Positions 11,201-25,800 of a DNA stretch of 64,000 nucleotides are shown here, in pieces; positions within the stretch are counted from its first letter, which is position 1, and each line of letters opens with the position of its first letter. The translations under genes were made by a program, and so were the position numbers. Source of the DNA: Lineus longissimus (taxonomy: Eukaryota > Nemertea > Pilidiophora > Heteronemertea > Lineidae); assembly GCF_910592395.1 (NCBI RefSeq), contig NC_088309.1:2854501-2918500 (forward strand), written 5' to 3'. Below the pieces are notes generated by a model. It ran no database searches and was not told where the DNA came from. It was given only the letters and a program-made list of their open reading frames with translations.

Positions 11201-14200
11201 ATACTAATATTGATGATGCTAGATTAGATTATGTAACGCGATAGTCTTTCGTCGTGTCTGCAACAAACCAGTTCCCTTTTTCTCAATAGGTTAAAACAAA
11301 GCTTGAAGAACGTTCTGATAACTAACATATTTGAAACACAACATTCTGTACTTCCGAAGTGTGTCATTATTCAACGTTGATCAGATGGCGTCGTCGTCAT
11401 CTTTGCCAAGTGTTTCACGTCAGCTGCGTCTATACTTTATACAGGGAAAGACACATACTCTCCGGATGACGATGACGAAGAAACGCCCTTGGCTGATGAC
11501 GCAACGCCAACCTCTCCAGTGGAATCTCCAACAGTGCTCACTAATGTTCTTGCTGTCAAAACGACCAGAACTTCTATAACAACAAATCCTTCAGCAAATC
11601 AAGGTGAGGAACTTCGATATAGATATGTATATATCAGATGACTGGCTGTCTTGTTCTGACAAAGGCAACTTCATCATCGTCGCCACATGCACCAAACACT
11701 AGATTCAATGGTGAAGTCTGGTTTCATACGGACCTGCCGTCTGAGGAAGAGACAGAGCCAATGCTTTGACGAAGCACTGAAACTGAAAGATGTAACTATC
11801 TCCTATAACACTCCTCTTTCCTCCCATTAGGCTGCTACGACGCATTTGAACGTGATGAAATATGTTACGAGTATTATGAGACGGCAAGAATCTGGGACGA
11901 GGCAATGTTGGATTGTTCGAAAAAAGGCGGTCAACTGGCTAGTTCGCCTGATGACTTGACCGAAAGATTCCTCACCAATAAGATACTACCGTACTTTGAG
12001 CCTGAGGAATTGTGGTTGGGCGGGACATCTTACTATACCCCATGGATGTGGGTTGCTACAGGTAAGTAACATATATTGTAGCAAAGAATGTCCTTAGAAA
12101 ACATATTGGACAGTAACTTTATCATCAAAATCAATTTACCATCCAATTCTCAGTAATTTCGTATCATAAGAAGTCCTTTTCGGTTACAATCCCCAAACCT
12201 CGAATATTCTAACATTACAATAAAAGCGGCCTGATGATTTATTTCAGATACCCCCGTAATTAAAAAGAAAGGCTGTTATGAGATGGAGAAGGCAGCCTCG
12301 GCCAATGATACCAAGATGTATAGCAAGATACCAGAGGCATGTGTTAGAGTCTGTAGTCCAGCAAGGTTTGCCTTCGTTCAGGTTAGTCAAACTTTTGGAA
12401 ATCGCCCGGCACCCTCCCAAAGATTTCAGCAGTTGGTATAGCTCAGTATAGGCCCGCAATTTTCACCATATCCTCGAGGTTCCACCGACTTCATTATGTT
12501 ATTTGTTTCCAACAAATGATATCTTTGCTTTCATATGATTGTAGGGGAGTCAGTGCTGGTGTCGTGACAAGGGGATCGACAGAGATGAATACCCAAAAGG
12601 CCGGTGTACCCTACCATGTATGGGCGACTCCAAGGTAACCTGCGGCGGCAGGAAGGCCGTTGATGTTTACTACACGGGGGAGAATGATGGTAAGACATAT
12701 GGATAAGCAGGGATACAAGTAATCATTGATACTGACGTCTAATTCATTGCAACTCATTATCTCGATCGCTCGAGATAAATAACTCGATCCTGAAAAAAAA
12801 TTGTTCATGTTGAGAAAAAATCATGTGATGTCCTTTCCCAGCCACCGTACGTTTTTGATCAGGTCGATGGAAACAAATAAAAAGTGTTTTAAACAAAATC
12901 TTCCTTATCGCCGTGATATGTGCTTGAATCCATTCATGAGAATATTATCGTTTAGGTACCTTTCTGAACTGGACTCATAACGAGTTCTCAGACGAATACA
13001 ATTGTGCTGTATACGACACTGAGATCAACGGATGGATCAATGCCACGTGTCACAGCAAGGACGGCTATGGATACGTTTGCCAAAACAAAGGTAAAAGTCA
13101 AGTTCGTCGCTATGTCGTTTCCAATCTTTTATTTACCTTCAATGCATGACAGTTTCATGACAGTTATTCCCTTTCTTTCCTTCAGCTAATGGAATCCTTC
13201 AACTCTTCGATGATGACAGCACGTGGTTTGAAGCGCATACAAGGTGTACCAACCTGGGTTCTGTATGGGACCTTGCAAAAATAGACAGTTCGGCTTTAAA
13301 TATTGAAATGTTTGCTATGGCGTTACAGAGGAAGAAAAGGCGCTTCTGGATTGGGGCAACTAATAAGGAATGGACATGGCACGGTTATGGTACGCGAACT
13401 GGCTTCTTTGCATCTTATACCGATTTACCGCAGGCAGCTATGATTTAGGCGTTTCGGACCAACCATCGTCATTAAATGCTGATTCCCCATTCTTTATCGT
13501 CACTATATTTCCAGAGCACATGCTTTACACCAACTGGCTGGCCGGCTACCCAAAAGTCCAGGCCAAGTCATGCCTCTTGCTACGGGAAAATACGTCAAAA
13601 GGATATATCTGGACCAACGCAAATTGTACAGAGAAAAAACCTTATATTTGCCAATATCGTAAGTGAACTATTCAAGATATTCTCCTCTAACGTGACTAGT
13701 TGCGATTGTAGAAAAGCTACTCTTGATTGTCAATAAATACCTTTTTTCTTCTTATCCTAGATAAGGCATACTATACGCCTCATGCTGATGCGTCAAAACC
13801 GGCTGAAGACCCGAAATCACCGGCAGACCACCCGCCAAACTTGACGAGTGGTATGTGTATATATTAACTTCAGACAGTATCAACCACTGTCTGTGATAGG
13901 TCTACCATAGCTGCATGGTATGATTTCATCAGCAAGTTAGTGTACGCCACTTTGTAAGAAGCAATTTGCTTTGACTAATCATCATCATAATTTGTATCCT
14001 GATACAATCGTTTGAGACCATTCTAGAGATTGGCAACATCTCGTTGGTGTTTTTACCACAGTCTGCCTATAATGTCTGAAAGACATCAATGTTATCTAGA
14101 TGAATGATATGCTGTTCTTGCATTTCTGTTTCAGAACCAGATATAAGAAGCGTTGAGGGACGAGATACAATCGACTATTTCCCTCTCATTGGCATCTTCA

Positions 14201-14828
14201 TTGCTCTACTTGTGATTCTAGTGGCAATCTACATCTTTATTATCTGCATAGTTTACAGGAAACGACGGTAAGTCGAACGCCTTCTGATCCAAGTTTACAG
14301 CTTTCTTTAAACGGGAATATGATCCGGCGCATTTGCCACTCGAAAGGTTGTTGTATCTCTGCCAATAATGACACGCTGCACCGCATATTTCAGACAAATG
14401 TTTTTAGAGTTTGAATCAAACTTCGACTTTTAATAGTTAAACTTTGACTAGATGGGTCACACCACCAAGAAGAAGAATGAAAATTTACCAAAATCTGCCG
14501 GATGGGTATTTGAATCTGAACTACACTTTGCAGGTCACGAAGAGCAGATTCAGCTGAACAACTCTATTACAACAACTCTGATGATATGTTTGGCAGCAAT
14601 GGTGACCATGTTGATAGAATCTCAACGATTTCATCATCTCCCTCGTCTTATGTGACCGCAAGAGACATACAGGTACATTCCTCGGGTCGACAGCTCGTGG
14701 AGGGGATCACGGTCCACTCCGACGGGGACGGGACACTGTTGAAGGTTGCATTGCTTCATCAGGCTATACTGGCAGAGAGAACCGAGCCAGAAATTAGCAA
14801 TGACGAAGTTGCTGATGCAAGAATGTGA
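8289..14828 (+). CDS. Membrane receptor with duplicated CTLD-WSC-CTLD module
   Basis: Seventeen coding exons: 8289-8349, 8953-9180, 9489-9616, 9839-9983, 10139-10270, 10678-10881, 11038-11178, 11445-11603, 11831-12061, 12248-12381, 12545-12689, 12956-13090, 13186-13389, 13515-13658, 13761-13850, 14135-14267, 14534-14828 (902 residues). The order is: signal peptide; CTLD N-half (21-96), WSC (97-187), CTLD C-half (188-231), second CTLD (232-346), acidic/Thr stalk (347-399). The whole module then repeats (400-760), followed by TM (about 776-801) and a cytoplasmic tail. Every extracellular domain boundary is a phase-1 intron and each WSC is split by a phase-0 intron, so the duplication is frame-neutral. 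The intron after 9983 has a GC donor (GCAAGT). WSC cores read QCWCR and CGG(K/R)(E/K)A.DVYYT. CTLDs keep W, WLGG, WxW and Cys positions but lack EPN/QPD. The tail differs from that of the 2341-7180 gene. It is a tandem paralogue of that gene; ligand unknown. Confidence 0.85.
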
Positions 14829-17800
14829 ACAAGCTAACAGTTGGTGCAAAGAGGAGAAGAGATCAGAAGATATGTATTTCATGGAGGCCCGAGTACGGCA
14901 CTGTCCTGGTGCACTGTCCTTTACTTGTTGAGGAACAAATGAAGCCACAAGAAAGTGCCTTCCTGTAGAAATAACAATAGAAAACAGTTGTTTACAGCGA
15001 TTATGGTACATTTATTATACATATGGATATTTCAACAATCATAGACACTTATTTACATTTAAAATAATGACTCATATTGTATAGATAAAGTGGTCATGTA
15101 CACTAACTTACAATTGTATAAATTTACAAATATATACCGGTAATGATATCTACACAAGAAGGGTGCATAGAATCTAGTACTATCATACAGTTCTGCACAG
15201 TAAACATACAATACAATACTTACACTACAACGATATACCACTTCGGAGCTGGTGCATGGGCTTAACTAAAGTTCCTAGAGCTTTCAACACAACCTCCTAA
15301 CTCGTCTTTATCATTCAAAGGATTGGATACAAGGATGATTCCCGACGTCTTACCGGGAATTGGCGTTTTGTTCTTAGTATGAAACGTTATATTTTGGGTG
15401 GTTTCATGGTTTTGGAACGTTCCAAGGCTTAGAACCTACCATCTCTTAGTAACACACCTACAGCATTCTCTATACCATATGCTACAGTTACACACGCTCT
15501 CCAAAAGATGCTTCAGCTGGGGTCTCAGAACAGCCCTCTGACTCTGCCCGCATCAGGTTGTTCATAGTGAAACAATGTTCTTGGATGTTTAATGCAGCTT
15601 TTCTCGGCCTACAGCCCAACCAGATTTGTTCGTTTGACGTTAGTACAAAGGCAGCATATAGGCACGGAAAGCTTTCACACATCGACGACACGCACTCTTT
15701 GTTTTCACAAGCCCACATCATAACAAGATCCGTCACGCACGAACATAGTTTCAACACGTTTTACCAAGTTCAACAGCAGTTCCAACATTTTGACCAAATT
15801 CAACAGCAGTTCCAACACGTTTTACCAAATTCAACAGCAGTTCCAACACTTTTTACCAAATTCAACAGCAGTACAAAGCACCACAGTGCGACACTCTTGT
15901 CTCGATTCGGTGATGTCTCCACTAATGCAAAGCCAGTTACCGTCAAGCACGCGAAACAACCATCAACTCTAAATCGAAGATATCAGAAAAATATTTCAAT
16001 TCCCAGCAGAAAGAATTGATGCCATTTTTAGGATTCTGGTTTTGAAACAAATTATTTTCGGTTTGCTCAATGACTGACCCTGAAATCAAAGTGCCTTGGA
16101 CCGTCTGGACTCGTGACCAAGCGGCAGAAACAGAACATCAGATTTGTTTTGGTACTATTTCATACCCTCTCTTATAACGTGGCCTGACATACTAGACTAT
16201 TCTGATGTCTTCAATTTAGGTTGTACAGACTCACAGACGGTAATCCGTTTCCAATACTCCAACTGCACACAGCACGTTCACCTCACCTCAGTCACACTCA
16301 CTCCTGGTGGCACATATCCTGAAATTTTGCTTGCGATGCGATTAGTACGGCCTAGCCTGCAGATGAGTAGGAGGCTGTGAAAGCTTGAAGGTCTCATCTA
16401 AGCTAATATATAGTTTACATTTGTTCAGAAGAAGATAAGGTGATATGGAAGTGATATTTAAAAAGAGCTAGCTATCCGCGTCCAGCTTTTGAAATTTGCA
16501 CGTTCTTGCTACTGTTTTTCAATTGCTTTTATTCGAGTGTGTAGATGCGGATATAGAGTCATCCTAATCAAAATGTTACCTCTTCGTGCAGAATCTATCA
16601 CGGGGTTATAAGGCTATTCACGGTAAATTCTTTAAATTCACGGTAAAATCTTGGTTAAAATTGCCAATTCTTGGCTGAAGGGATATCTACTCTCGAAAAG
16701 CACTGTGCGCGCTACTAAATCAACGTTTTCTCTAAAATATCACTGTATGCCTTGACGGAGTTACAACAGACAGCATTACTTGAACACTCAAGAATATAAA
16801 CATAGCTTATAATATTCATGACCTCAACAACACTGCGGGTTACGTACATCCATGTACAAACAATAATATATCACCATGAATACAGTACTTCATTTTTATC
16901 ACCGATTTGTTGAATAGAACAAACTTAAGTATCATGCACGTTGACGGCACTTTCATCTGAGGCCTTTCAAGCATTTTGCCAGTTTTAAATTCACTGCTAG
17001 CACGAAACACGAAATTCCATTTGTGTAAAAATAACAGCTTTGGACTCGATTTTACAACTCCGTGTTGGGAATAACGTGTTTTCTTCTGTATCTATATGTA
17101 AGATCTTGGACCTCTCACATAAGGCACCCAATCGCCAGCATTAATGGCAGACTGCTTGTCACCGAGTCACTCTAAATTCATTTAAATGACCAGTGTCATG
17201 CACATAAACCATTACTACCCTGCGAGATGATCCCGGTCTCTTAAAATCCTTAATGTAATGCAAACAGAAACAGACAATTTCAACTATTTTGACATTCAAC
17301 GGAATATATTCCTCATTGAGTATTTACAAGGCGATACTAAGGAGATAACAAGAGCTAAAACGCTATAAGCATGAGATATGCTGCATGAGTTAACAAGAAA
17401 GAAAAAATCGAACTTGTAATTTTTACTGCAACTGTGATAACTGGTAATTTGATAAAAGGCAGGTTATAATTTCAGTCTACATCCTCGCAGCTGATTATAA
17501 AAATTAAAAATCCAAGTTGCACTTAACATTTCCAATCGCTAACTTTTGATTTTTTAAAATGTCGATAGATAAACTCGTGTTTTAGCACACATGCCGGCCT
17601 GAGTATTTTTAGATTCATTCATAAAAATCTAACTCATTACGTCCATTTAGGACCACAGCACAGATTTTCCCTATGGGGTATATCTGCTCTTGATGGTACA
17701 GGTGACAATTCATGATTAGAGTCAATGATCGTGTACTTAGATTTGGTAACATTTCGAGCAGCTATGTGTCTGAGAACACCTTTCTACTGCTCGGGCTATT

Positions 17801-19825
17801 GGAATCTCTTAGAAATGATATGTCATGTATGTACACGGCGAAGTGAAGATTATATTTGTCATACATGCATGATGTCCATCGAAGAGTACTTTAACATTTA
17901 TAAATGCCTTCATTACAAAGAGTATATCAACAGTTAAGTATAGACTGTTCGAATTCATTCATTGTTTTTCCCACGAGCAATTATAAAAAGTCCTAACTAC
18001 ATACCTAATTCAATAGATGACAACGCCTTTAATAATAATCTAGTGAATTAGTTTTATGCACATTTATATTGATACGAATTATAAAGGACGTTCATTGATA
18101 CCATTTTGTTCGTTATAAGCGAAACAACACCGAGAATATTAGCAGACGACTGAACAACTTATAATAGCAAAAGTTATTGCATTTTGTTCAGTTGCGATTA
18201 CGGAAATTGACGGCCCTACAATTACAAATTAATAGTTTTGGATTTGTAAAATCAAAAGTGTTTTTTAAATTTTAGGTAACCTGCAATTGATTTCGTAATC
18301 ATTTCCTAATAATATTCTCGAGTGCGTATGGAGATTAGACGTTGATTCACTAGATACACAAAGGTGCCATGATATGTTTAATAAAGAGTGGTGAATCGAT
18401 AAAGTGGTTTTGGGACCACTAGCAAATACCATATACATCGCTACTTCAACATCATTACGATTAACAGAAATTGAGAATGAATAAATGTCAAACCGACATA
18501 TAGTACTTTGCAATAACAAGAAGCTTACCACTTTTATATTCACCTTGACTACTCAGTAGGAGACCGCTCAGGGCCGGATTGAATAGCTTGGCGTCAAATC
18601 AAGCTTGACGTTATCTTCTTCAGCATGTTCAGTAAAGAGCTGTAGATCTTAGAAAAAAATACCGACCGAAATTGGAAAATACTTTACGTGACCTCAGCGA
18701 TAGGGGCGCGATCTTCATCCAAGTTAAATGTACGAAGGAACAAGAATGCTCAGAAGGTTGGTAGATTTTGCCTAATTCTTATGAATGGTTAACGCCAAGT
18801 TCTTTTGAAATACCGGGTCTCAGACAATAATTCAAAAGACAATTTACTATCAATTCAAAAGAGAATTAAGTTAGAAATATAAGCCAAGCCTTTACAACTT
18901 CAATGTTCCATTCCAAAAATGTTTAGTTCGATCTCTTTGCGTTTCTATTACAATTATATATATATTAAATGTATATATTCAAAAGATCATCTAAAGCCTA
19001 ATGGAAAGTAAGCTTATGTATTTACCTCCAGAACTCATAATATGTTTGACTTTAAATATCCAACACTGTCAGTAATGACATATTTGAAATTTTTCAAATT
19101 GAACCTATGTGCACATGAACTTCAGAAAATGTATCACCAATACAAATACATGTAGTGACAACACCCAGAACGGACTTTATATTGTCCATGATTGACACCC
19201 TAAAGTCAAGGGGTCACATCAAAACACTTATCCTAGACCTACGAATACGTCATTGATAAAAACTGATGAGTGCAGAAAAATGTACTCGTAATTAGTCTCG
19301 GTTGTTCCCTCCGTTCTGTCATGGAGTTCCGTTCGGTTGATAATAGTGTTTTCGACATCGCCAAGTTGCAGCACGTACTTCTCCTTTACTTCATTCACCT
19401 GCATAAACCAGTACTTCACTCACTCAAGTATGGTGAAAGAAACGATCACCTTTCTGTCCAGCTCTACAACTCGCGACGGAAAGGGCTCACAGTATGGCGT
19501 ACAGATGGAATCGAAGGACAGCAGACAAACTGTGCGTTTCTCTGTGATCTCCAAATATCGTTATTTCAAAATCAGCACAATACCTGACATAGAAACCAAA
19601 CTGAGTTTGAGTCCTTGGTGTACTGGTTGTCTGGTAACCAAGCACAATGTCATCCACTTTTTGTGGAATGTTGCTAAAGGAACCAAACACTGTGACGTCT
19701 GCACATTTCATAGTAAACTTGGTGAAGGGAACCAAACAATGCAAAACGTCATCTATTTCCTCCATGACTGGATCTACTTGATCCTCCAGTAAAAGATTGG
19801 TTACTTACAAACCATCTGTCTTTTT
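14829..19825. other. Intergenic region between lectin cluster and SLC6 gene
   Basis: It contains the 3' untranslated ends of two convergent genes and AT-rich sequence. The longest open frames (15558-16019 plus, 19337-19792 plus, 19487-19765 minus) show no domain, no paralogue match and no convincing splice context, and one is partly minisatellite. I see no gene here. Confidence 0.5.
15749..15882. repeat. Minisatellite, about 30-31 bp unit, four copies
   Basis: The unit is built on ACCAAATTCAACAGCAGTTC. Copies start near 15763, 15793, 15824 and 15855 with small length changes. The repeat generates a Gln-rich open frame on the plus strand that is probably not a gene. Confidence 0.75.
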
Positions 19826-22800
19826 CTATAAGTAGACTGGTTGCATGGGAACCATAAGTTCCTCCTCGTGTTTGGGCTTATCTTCAGGTCTGATCATTCC
19901 TTGGATTCGCTGAAAGTAAGCACAATTTTGTAAAACACTAAAAAGATATCGAAGCCATATATCAAAGAACGTCATTAAATATAATATTCTGATTAGTGAT
20001 ATGTACTATCTTATTCTAGGGCTTTATAACTGAGATTTTGGATTTCTAGGTGAAAAATCGAACCAATTCCAGTAGCAACCCATGTATGACAAAGTTCCAA
20101 GAGTGCTAGTAATTGATTGCTTCTTTTATGACCACAAGAGCAGGTGTAGGCCATTCATGACTAACTGTATAAGGATCTCAAACTCCCAATCGTACTAACA
20201 CTCATACTGTCTGGTCTGGAATAATCAGCAACTCTAGCATAATTCAAACTTCCATACTGGTAGAAGGAATACTTAAGTGTCTATCAGTATATCGTTAGAT
20301 AGATGAAGGAAGAACATGGTTGACATGACAGATGACAATAACAAATTGGTCCAACCTGTGCTAAGTATTTTCACGTATGGTTTACTTTTTATCAAAGTGA
20401 TGGTAAACCTCTGATTTAATGATGACTCGTTACCTGTACGACGTTTCCAGGAGTGATGATGAATCGATAAACTATATACAGAGGTATGCAGCAAATGGAA
20501 CTACATGAAATCAACCAGCCTACGATGGTGGCCCATGGAGGGTATTCGTAATTAGGGTAGTATATACCACCGTAGTTTATAACCGTCAGCACAAACAACG
20601 TCTGAAATGACATACAACGAGGAGACACGGATGATATAACAGCTGATGAAAGCGGGGTGAAGGAGGAAGAAGAGTAGAGTCGGACAAAGCAACAAAACTT
20701 CATTCTTCCAAGTCAGTGATGACCGGCGGTTACTCCAAGAGCTTCGGGTTCTTCCGCACAGCCCCAGACTCGTCCAGAGAACTTCAATGCTTGAAGTACG
20801 CAATCCATTACAGAAACAGTACTTTGAGGAGACATAGGACTTTATTGCTGCACTTCCATATTTCAGACAGGGTTAAAATTCCCTCGAGATAGCCGTGTCG
20901 GAGTCCCGTACGCCCTGAAAACCGGCGTGACCAGTAACCGACGTTCACCACCTGGCTTGGATCAAAGCTGAACTGCATGCAATCGATGCATCAGCAATGA
21001 TTGAAATGCATGCAGCGTAAACACACATACATGTAATGGAGGATGACAGTTTTGCAGTTCACTATCAGACCCACAAACTGGTTGACATTGCTGTTTATAG
21101 GAAGATTTGGATCTGGAAGGAAACAATGCCATGCAATAAGTAGTTTTACAACATCTGAAGATGATAAAATAGATTAAATAGAAGAAATGTCATTCTCAAT
21201 CGGAATTGGAAATGACTTTGATTGGGTAGAAATGACCTTGAAGTGGAACTACATACGGGCCGGGAAGGAGAATACAATCTCATGTTATGTTCTAATGAAA
21301 ACATGGCGTTGAATACTACAACACAGCGATCGAAGCAACTTAACTCGGAGGAACGAAATGTTGAAAGTAAGCATGCAACAATTTCTTCACCTCATCTTTC
21401 TCAGCTTTGTCGATGGTGTTGTTCTTATTCTGGATTTCTGATATGCTTTACTACTCTGACACCCAAGGTGGCTGTGGTTCAAAAACTATCAGCAGTATTC
21501 TCTTTGTCGGGTGTCGATTTACATCAACCACATGCACAAAGGCATACTCATTGCCTCGGATTCCAAGTAACATCGAAGTCATTCCAAGGAGAACGATAGT
21601 CAAGCCCACATTCAAGTGTAAAACTTGCATTATCAACGAAACTGGATGACCAATTTAACTTCTATCTGAAACACTGATTGACTAATGTCTTTCTCGAAAG
21701 CAGTTCACATGAGATTTCAGGCGACTAGGAAACGTCTAAGTTAGTGCCTTACTAAATAGGAAAGGTAAAATGGATGAAGCAAATTGCTAATTACATTGTA
21801 CAATAGAATTGCCTTAAAATACAGTTTCTAATTCTTCTTCCTCTACCTGTTCTAAACTATTGGCCCACACTTAAATGTTACTGCATTGAGCTATCTTTCT
21901 CTGGGACGACGTCAAAGTATCGCTTTATCTTGGACATGTTGTTACGAAGACAGACCACAATGAGGGTGCATCATGCCACTTGCACATGCATTGGCCGAAC
22001 GTTACCTCCGTGAAGCTGCCTCCAACTCGAAGGAATTTGTACACCATATAAAGAGGTATACAACAGATGGAGGAACAGGTGACGAGCCATGCAACTACCA
22101 CCGACCAGTCTGGGTAGGTGTAGTTAGGGAAGTAAATCCCCTGATACGAAAGTATCGTCGTAATGAAAAGGCACTGAAATCAAATGCAAGCGGTGGAAGC
22201 ATAAGTATCAGCGAGCTATCAAATTAATTACTATTATAAAACACGAAGAGAGATAAGTTGTTATATAATCGTATTAGAGAGTTATAATCACGTATAGGAA
22301 CAGCCTTAAAGGTCTACCAAAAGAGAACTGGTCGCGAAGAACCAAAGCGACTATCTACATGTATACCCAACAAGACCGGTAATCCACGGACAGGGACGGT
22401 CCCCTCGTTCCACAATGAATACCGGTATGGTTTATTCTTGAATACCACATGGTGTGATTATAACTCTCTATACCAGTAGCAAAAGGTTCATCTGAAGAGC
22501 ATCTAGAATAATCTGGGAGAGAAGTGGGTGTACGAACGGCTAGAAAATGAGAAAATTGGAAAAAGATTTGGGCTGGGCCTCGGGTGGGTTCGACTGAAAC
22601 ACAACAAGATGTAAAAAGTCACGTCAAGATGGTAAACTCAAGGGAGGATCCAGGGAGGGTCCATTTTAAGATACCACATCACGAAGTTCTCCAACTCATA
22701 ACTTATTCTTTGATTTTTCCGGGCTCCAGTACGGAACCACAGAGTTGTAAATAGACAAGCAAACCGTTTCAGAAGGAACCATTGAAACAGCATTATCGGA

Positions 22801-25800
22801 TTCTACTTTTTTTCGAGTGTTCCCTGTATCCAACCTTGACTCTAATCTAAACTGCATAAAACATTCCCCGAACAAAGCACACGAATCGACCCTTTGCTCT
22901 TTTACGGCATACCTCCACCAAATTCCCTGGCGTTCGGATGAATTTGTAAACAACATAAAGCGGTACGCAGCATAGAGAAGAGCATGTGATAATCCAGCCA
23001 ACTCCAGTCGCCCATTCAGGATAATCGTAGCCAGCAATCCCTTGTACGCCAGAATAGTGGTAGATTTTTAACACAAAAATGGTCTGAAAACAAAACAATG
23101 TGACAAATTGCTGTACCTTAGCCCAGATATCTATTGCAGTATGCCTATCATCGGCAAAAAGTTGAAAATCCACTGGCATCCAAATTTGTTACCATTCGTA
23201 GGGAAACATATCAGGCTAAACTATGATAACTATATAACCTTTAAAAAGTATGTAGTCAGAACATGAAAATGGAATAATGAAAAACAATGATGAAAAAAAC
23301 ATGACATGACCAACATACAAGAACCGCATTGGTTGATTATGCTGCTTTGGATCTTCAATTCAACACCAATAATCGAAATGACAAAGTCATCAATTTATCC
23401 TTGATGTAATGTACAATAGCAACAAAACAAGTTTTCCAGCTGATCCAACATCATGTAATGCGTATCAACATATGTTCAGTAAGTTAAGAGGTATCATTCA
23501 CGAAAGATGAACAGCAACACGTTTCAACTCACCAAAAGAAAGATGGGGCTGATTCCAGCCCAACAGACCCTCCAGAAGATGCCTGGTCTGAAGCCAAGCA
23601 TTTGCTCAATGTCGTCTGAGAACCGATTCACACCTGAAAAATACACCAAATGATACATGTATAACTTTGAAGAGGAAGAATTAAATTTGAAATGAATGAG
23701 GTCACGAAGAAAGCGTGTAAGTATACTTGGAAGAAAGGTACTCTGGTAAAAAACGTTTCCCTGAGGAAGATATAATAGTATCGCCAGTAACTTGAGTGAT
23801 GAAATCAAACCATTCGCCATTGAGCATTTTACAAGAACATTATCTTCAAATAGAGACACTGCGTAATTTTCTATCCAAGGGGAGTTAATCCATGTCTACA
23901 GACACAATCATATCCAGAGTGGTTTCATATCACGTCCTCTATCCTGGATCATGATAAGAATGCTAAGTAACCAATATTTTTGCTGTCTCGTTCTTTGAAG
24001 GTGTCCATGAAGTGTTCCAGTAATGGAAATTTCCCGTTGACTAATCATCAAGCTTACCGTAGAACCAGTTCACTGCTATTGCTTCTACAAACACAATGAA
24101 TAATATGGAGATGGGCGCCGCGTGTTGATCCAGTAAGTTTAGGACGTACGATCCACCCTGAAATGGCAAGAGATGGAAACTCAGACAAGCAAATGATCCT
24201 GCAACCTTCGATCCATGTCCAAATATTTTTTTCACTTCTTTTTTTTCTGCTCAAAATGAAGAAACATCATCAGCCCCAAAAAAATTTTGACTTTGAAAAT
24301 TTTTCAGAATTTTGAACTTCTGAAAAAATTCAACACTTTTGGCCGGAAAACTTTATCATGCATTTTGTCCCCGGATTTTCAACTTCACTAACGCGACAAC
24401 CCCGACACCATTCAACCTCGGTCCATGAGTGGTCGTGTTACCAGGTTCCACTGTATAGGCATTCACTTACGTATGTAGTGGTACACAAGCCTCCAAGGAA
24501 ACAGTACACACATATCACCCCAACGAATATCTCTCGTCGCTTTCCGATTGCATTGGGCCACTCATCGCAGATACCCGTTATCATTGCCTCTAGACCACCA
24601 AACTGAAAATTAAGAAAATACAAAATACGTTGAGAGGGAGTCAGAGCTAATTTCAGTCGAACGGCATGCAAAGTACGTTTTACGAGGAGACAGTCAAAGC
24701 TCCAGCGTCCATATTTTCATACATTACCTGCATGTTTTGGTCGAGCTTGTCAGAATAGCACTCGACGTAGTCAACTTCGTATGCATCGAATCCTCGTGTC
24801 CTGGATGTATTATTTGGAGAATCAGTCACAGACATAATGTATAGGAGCTAAGTTCGGGGGGGGGGGGGTTGCTTGTTTTGGATTGCCTTGATAATCTTGT
24901 GTGTAGTGGTACCAGAGTCTTTCAAGAATCTGGTGACTACTTACCGTACTGTCGAGACCAAGTGTTATCAACATGAAGAAGAAGATGATAGCCCATAACG
25001 TTGACAGATGCAACGTTGCAATCGCTTCTGGATAGGCGACAAAAACGAGACCGGGACCTGAAAGAACACAGAATGTCACCTTAACAAGAACATTGAGATC
25101 GAACTTAGTCACAGAACACGGTTTTTCTTCCAGCAAAGGAATGTCTCGGATACATCACTCGTCAGAAACACAGAAACAATTTTTTTAGCTTTTACATGTA
25201 AACTACTAATGTCACATGAAACAATCGTTTGACAGCCTCAACGTTTAGAAAAGGTCACCTTAAGCCATGTCGTAATCATAATACAAAATTTTTGAATTAT
25301 CATAGGGCAACAGCTCAAGTCTTCCCACTTCATTCTTATACATGTCATGATGTATGTCATACGCATACTTACCCTCCTCCGCAACGTGCTGTATCTCCTT
25401 GCCTTGGGAATAAGACATATAGCCCAGCACTGAGAAGACAACAAACCCTGATAGGAAGCTCGTGCCGCAGTTTATTGAACTTGTTATCAGAGCATCTCTA
25501 AAGGAAATAAAGATGGTCCATAAGTTGTTATATACACACAGTGCCTTGTCTAAAAGCCCATCGTAAACAACCATGAATTCGGCCAACGCTAACCTACGAA
25601 CGGCGAAGTACGATGTACGTATATGTACTTTTTCGTTTTCTTTTTTGGAAACTTTCCCCGATTTACGATTTACGGTTGCGTGTAAATGAATAAGAACAGA
25701 GGTCAGGATGACACCTCATACCTTCAGTAGTTCGAACTTGGTCGTTATGAGGCGGGAAATAAGTTAAGCCCATCACCACCAGCATACCCCAACCTGGGTG

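Noticed and set aside
15558-16019. 153-codon plus ORF with Gln-rich repeats
   Set aside because: The repetitive part is a 30-bp minisatellite; the rest has no recognisable protein feature.
19337-19792. 151-codon plus ORF antisense to the SLC6 3' end
   Set aside because: No conserved domain; probably SLC6 3' untranslated sequence read backwards.
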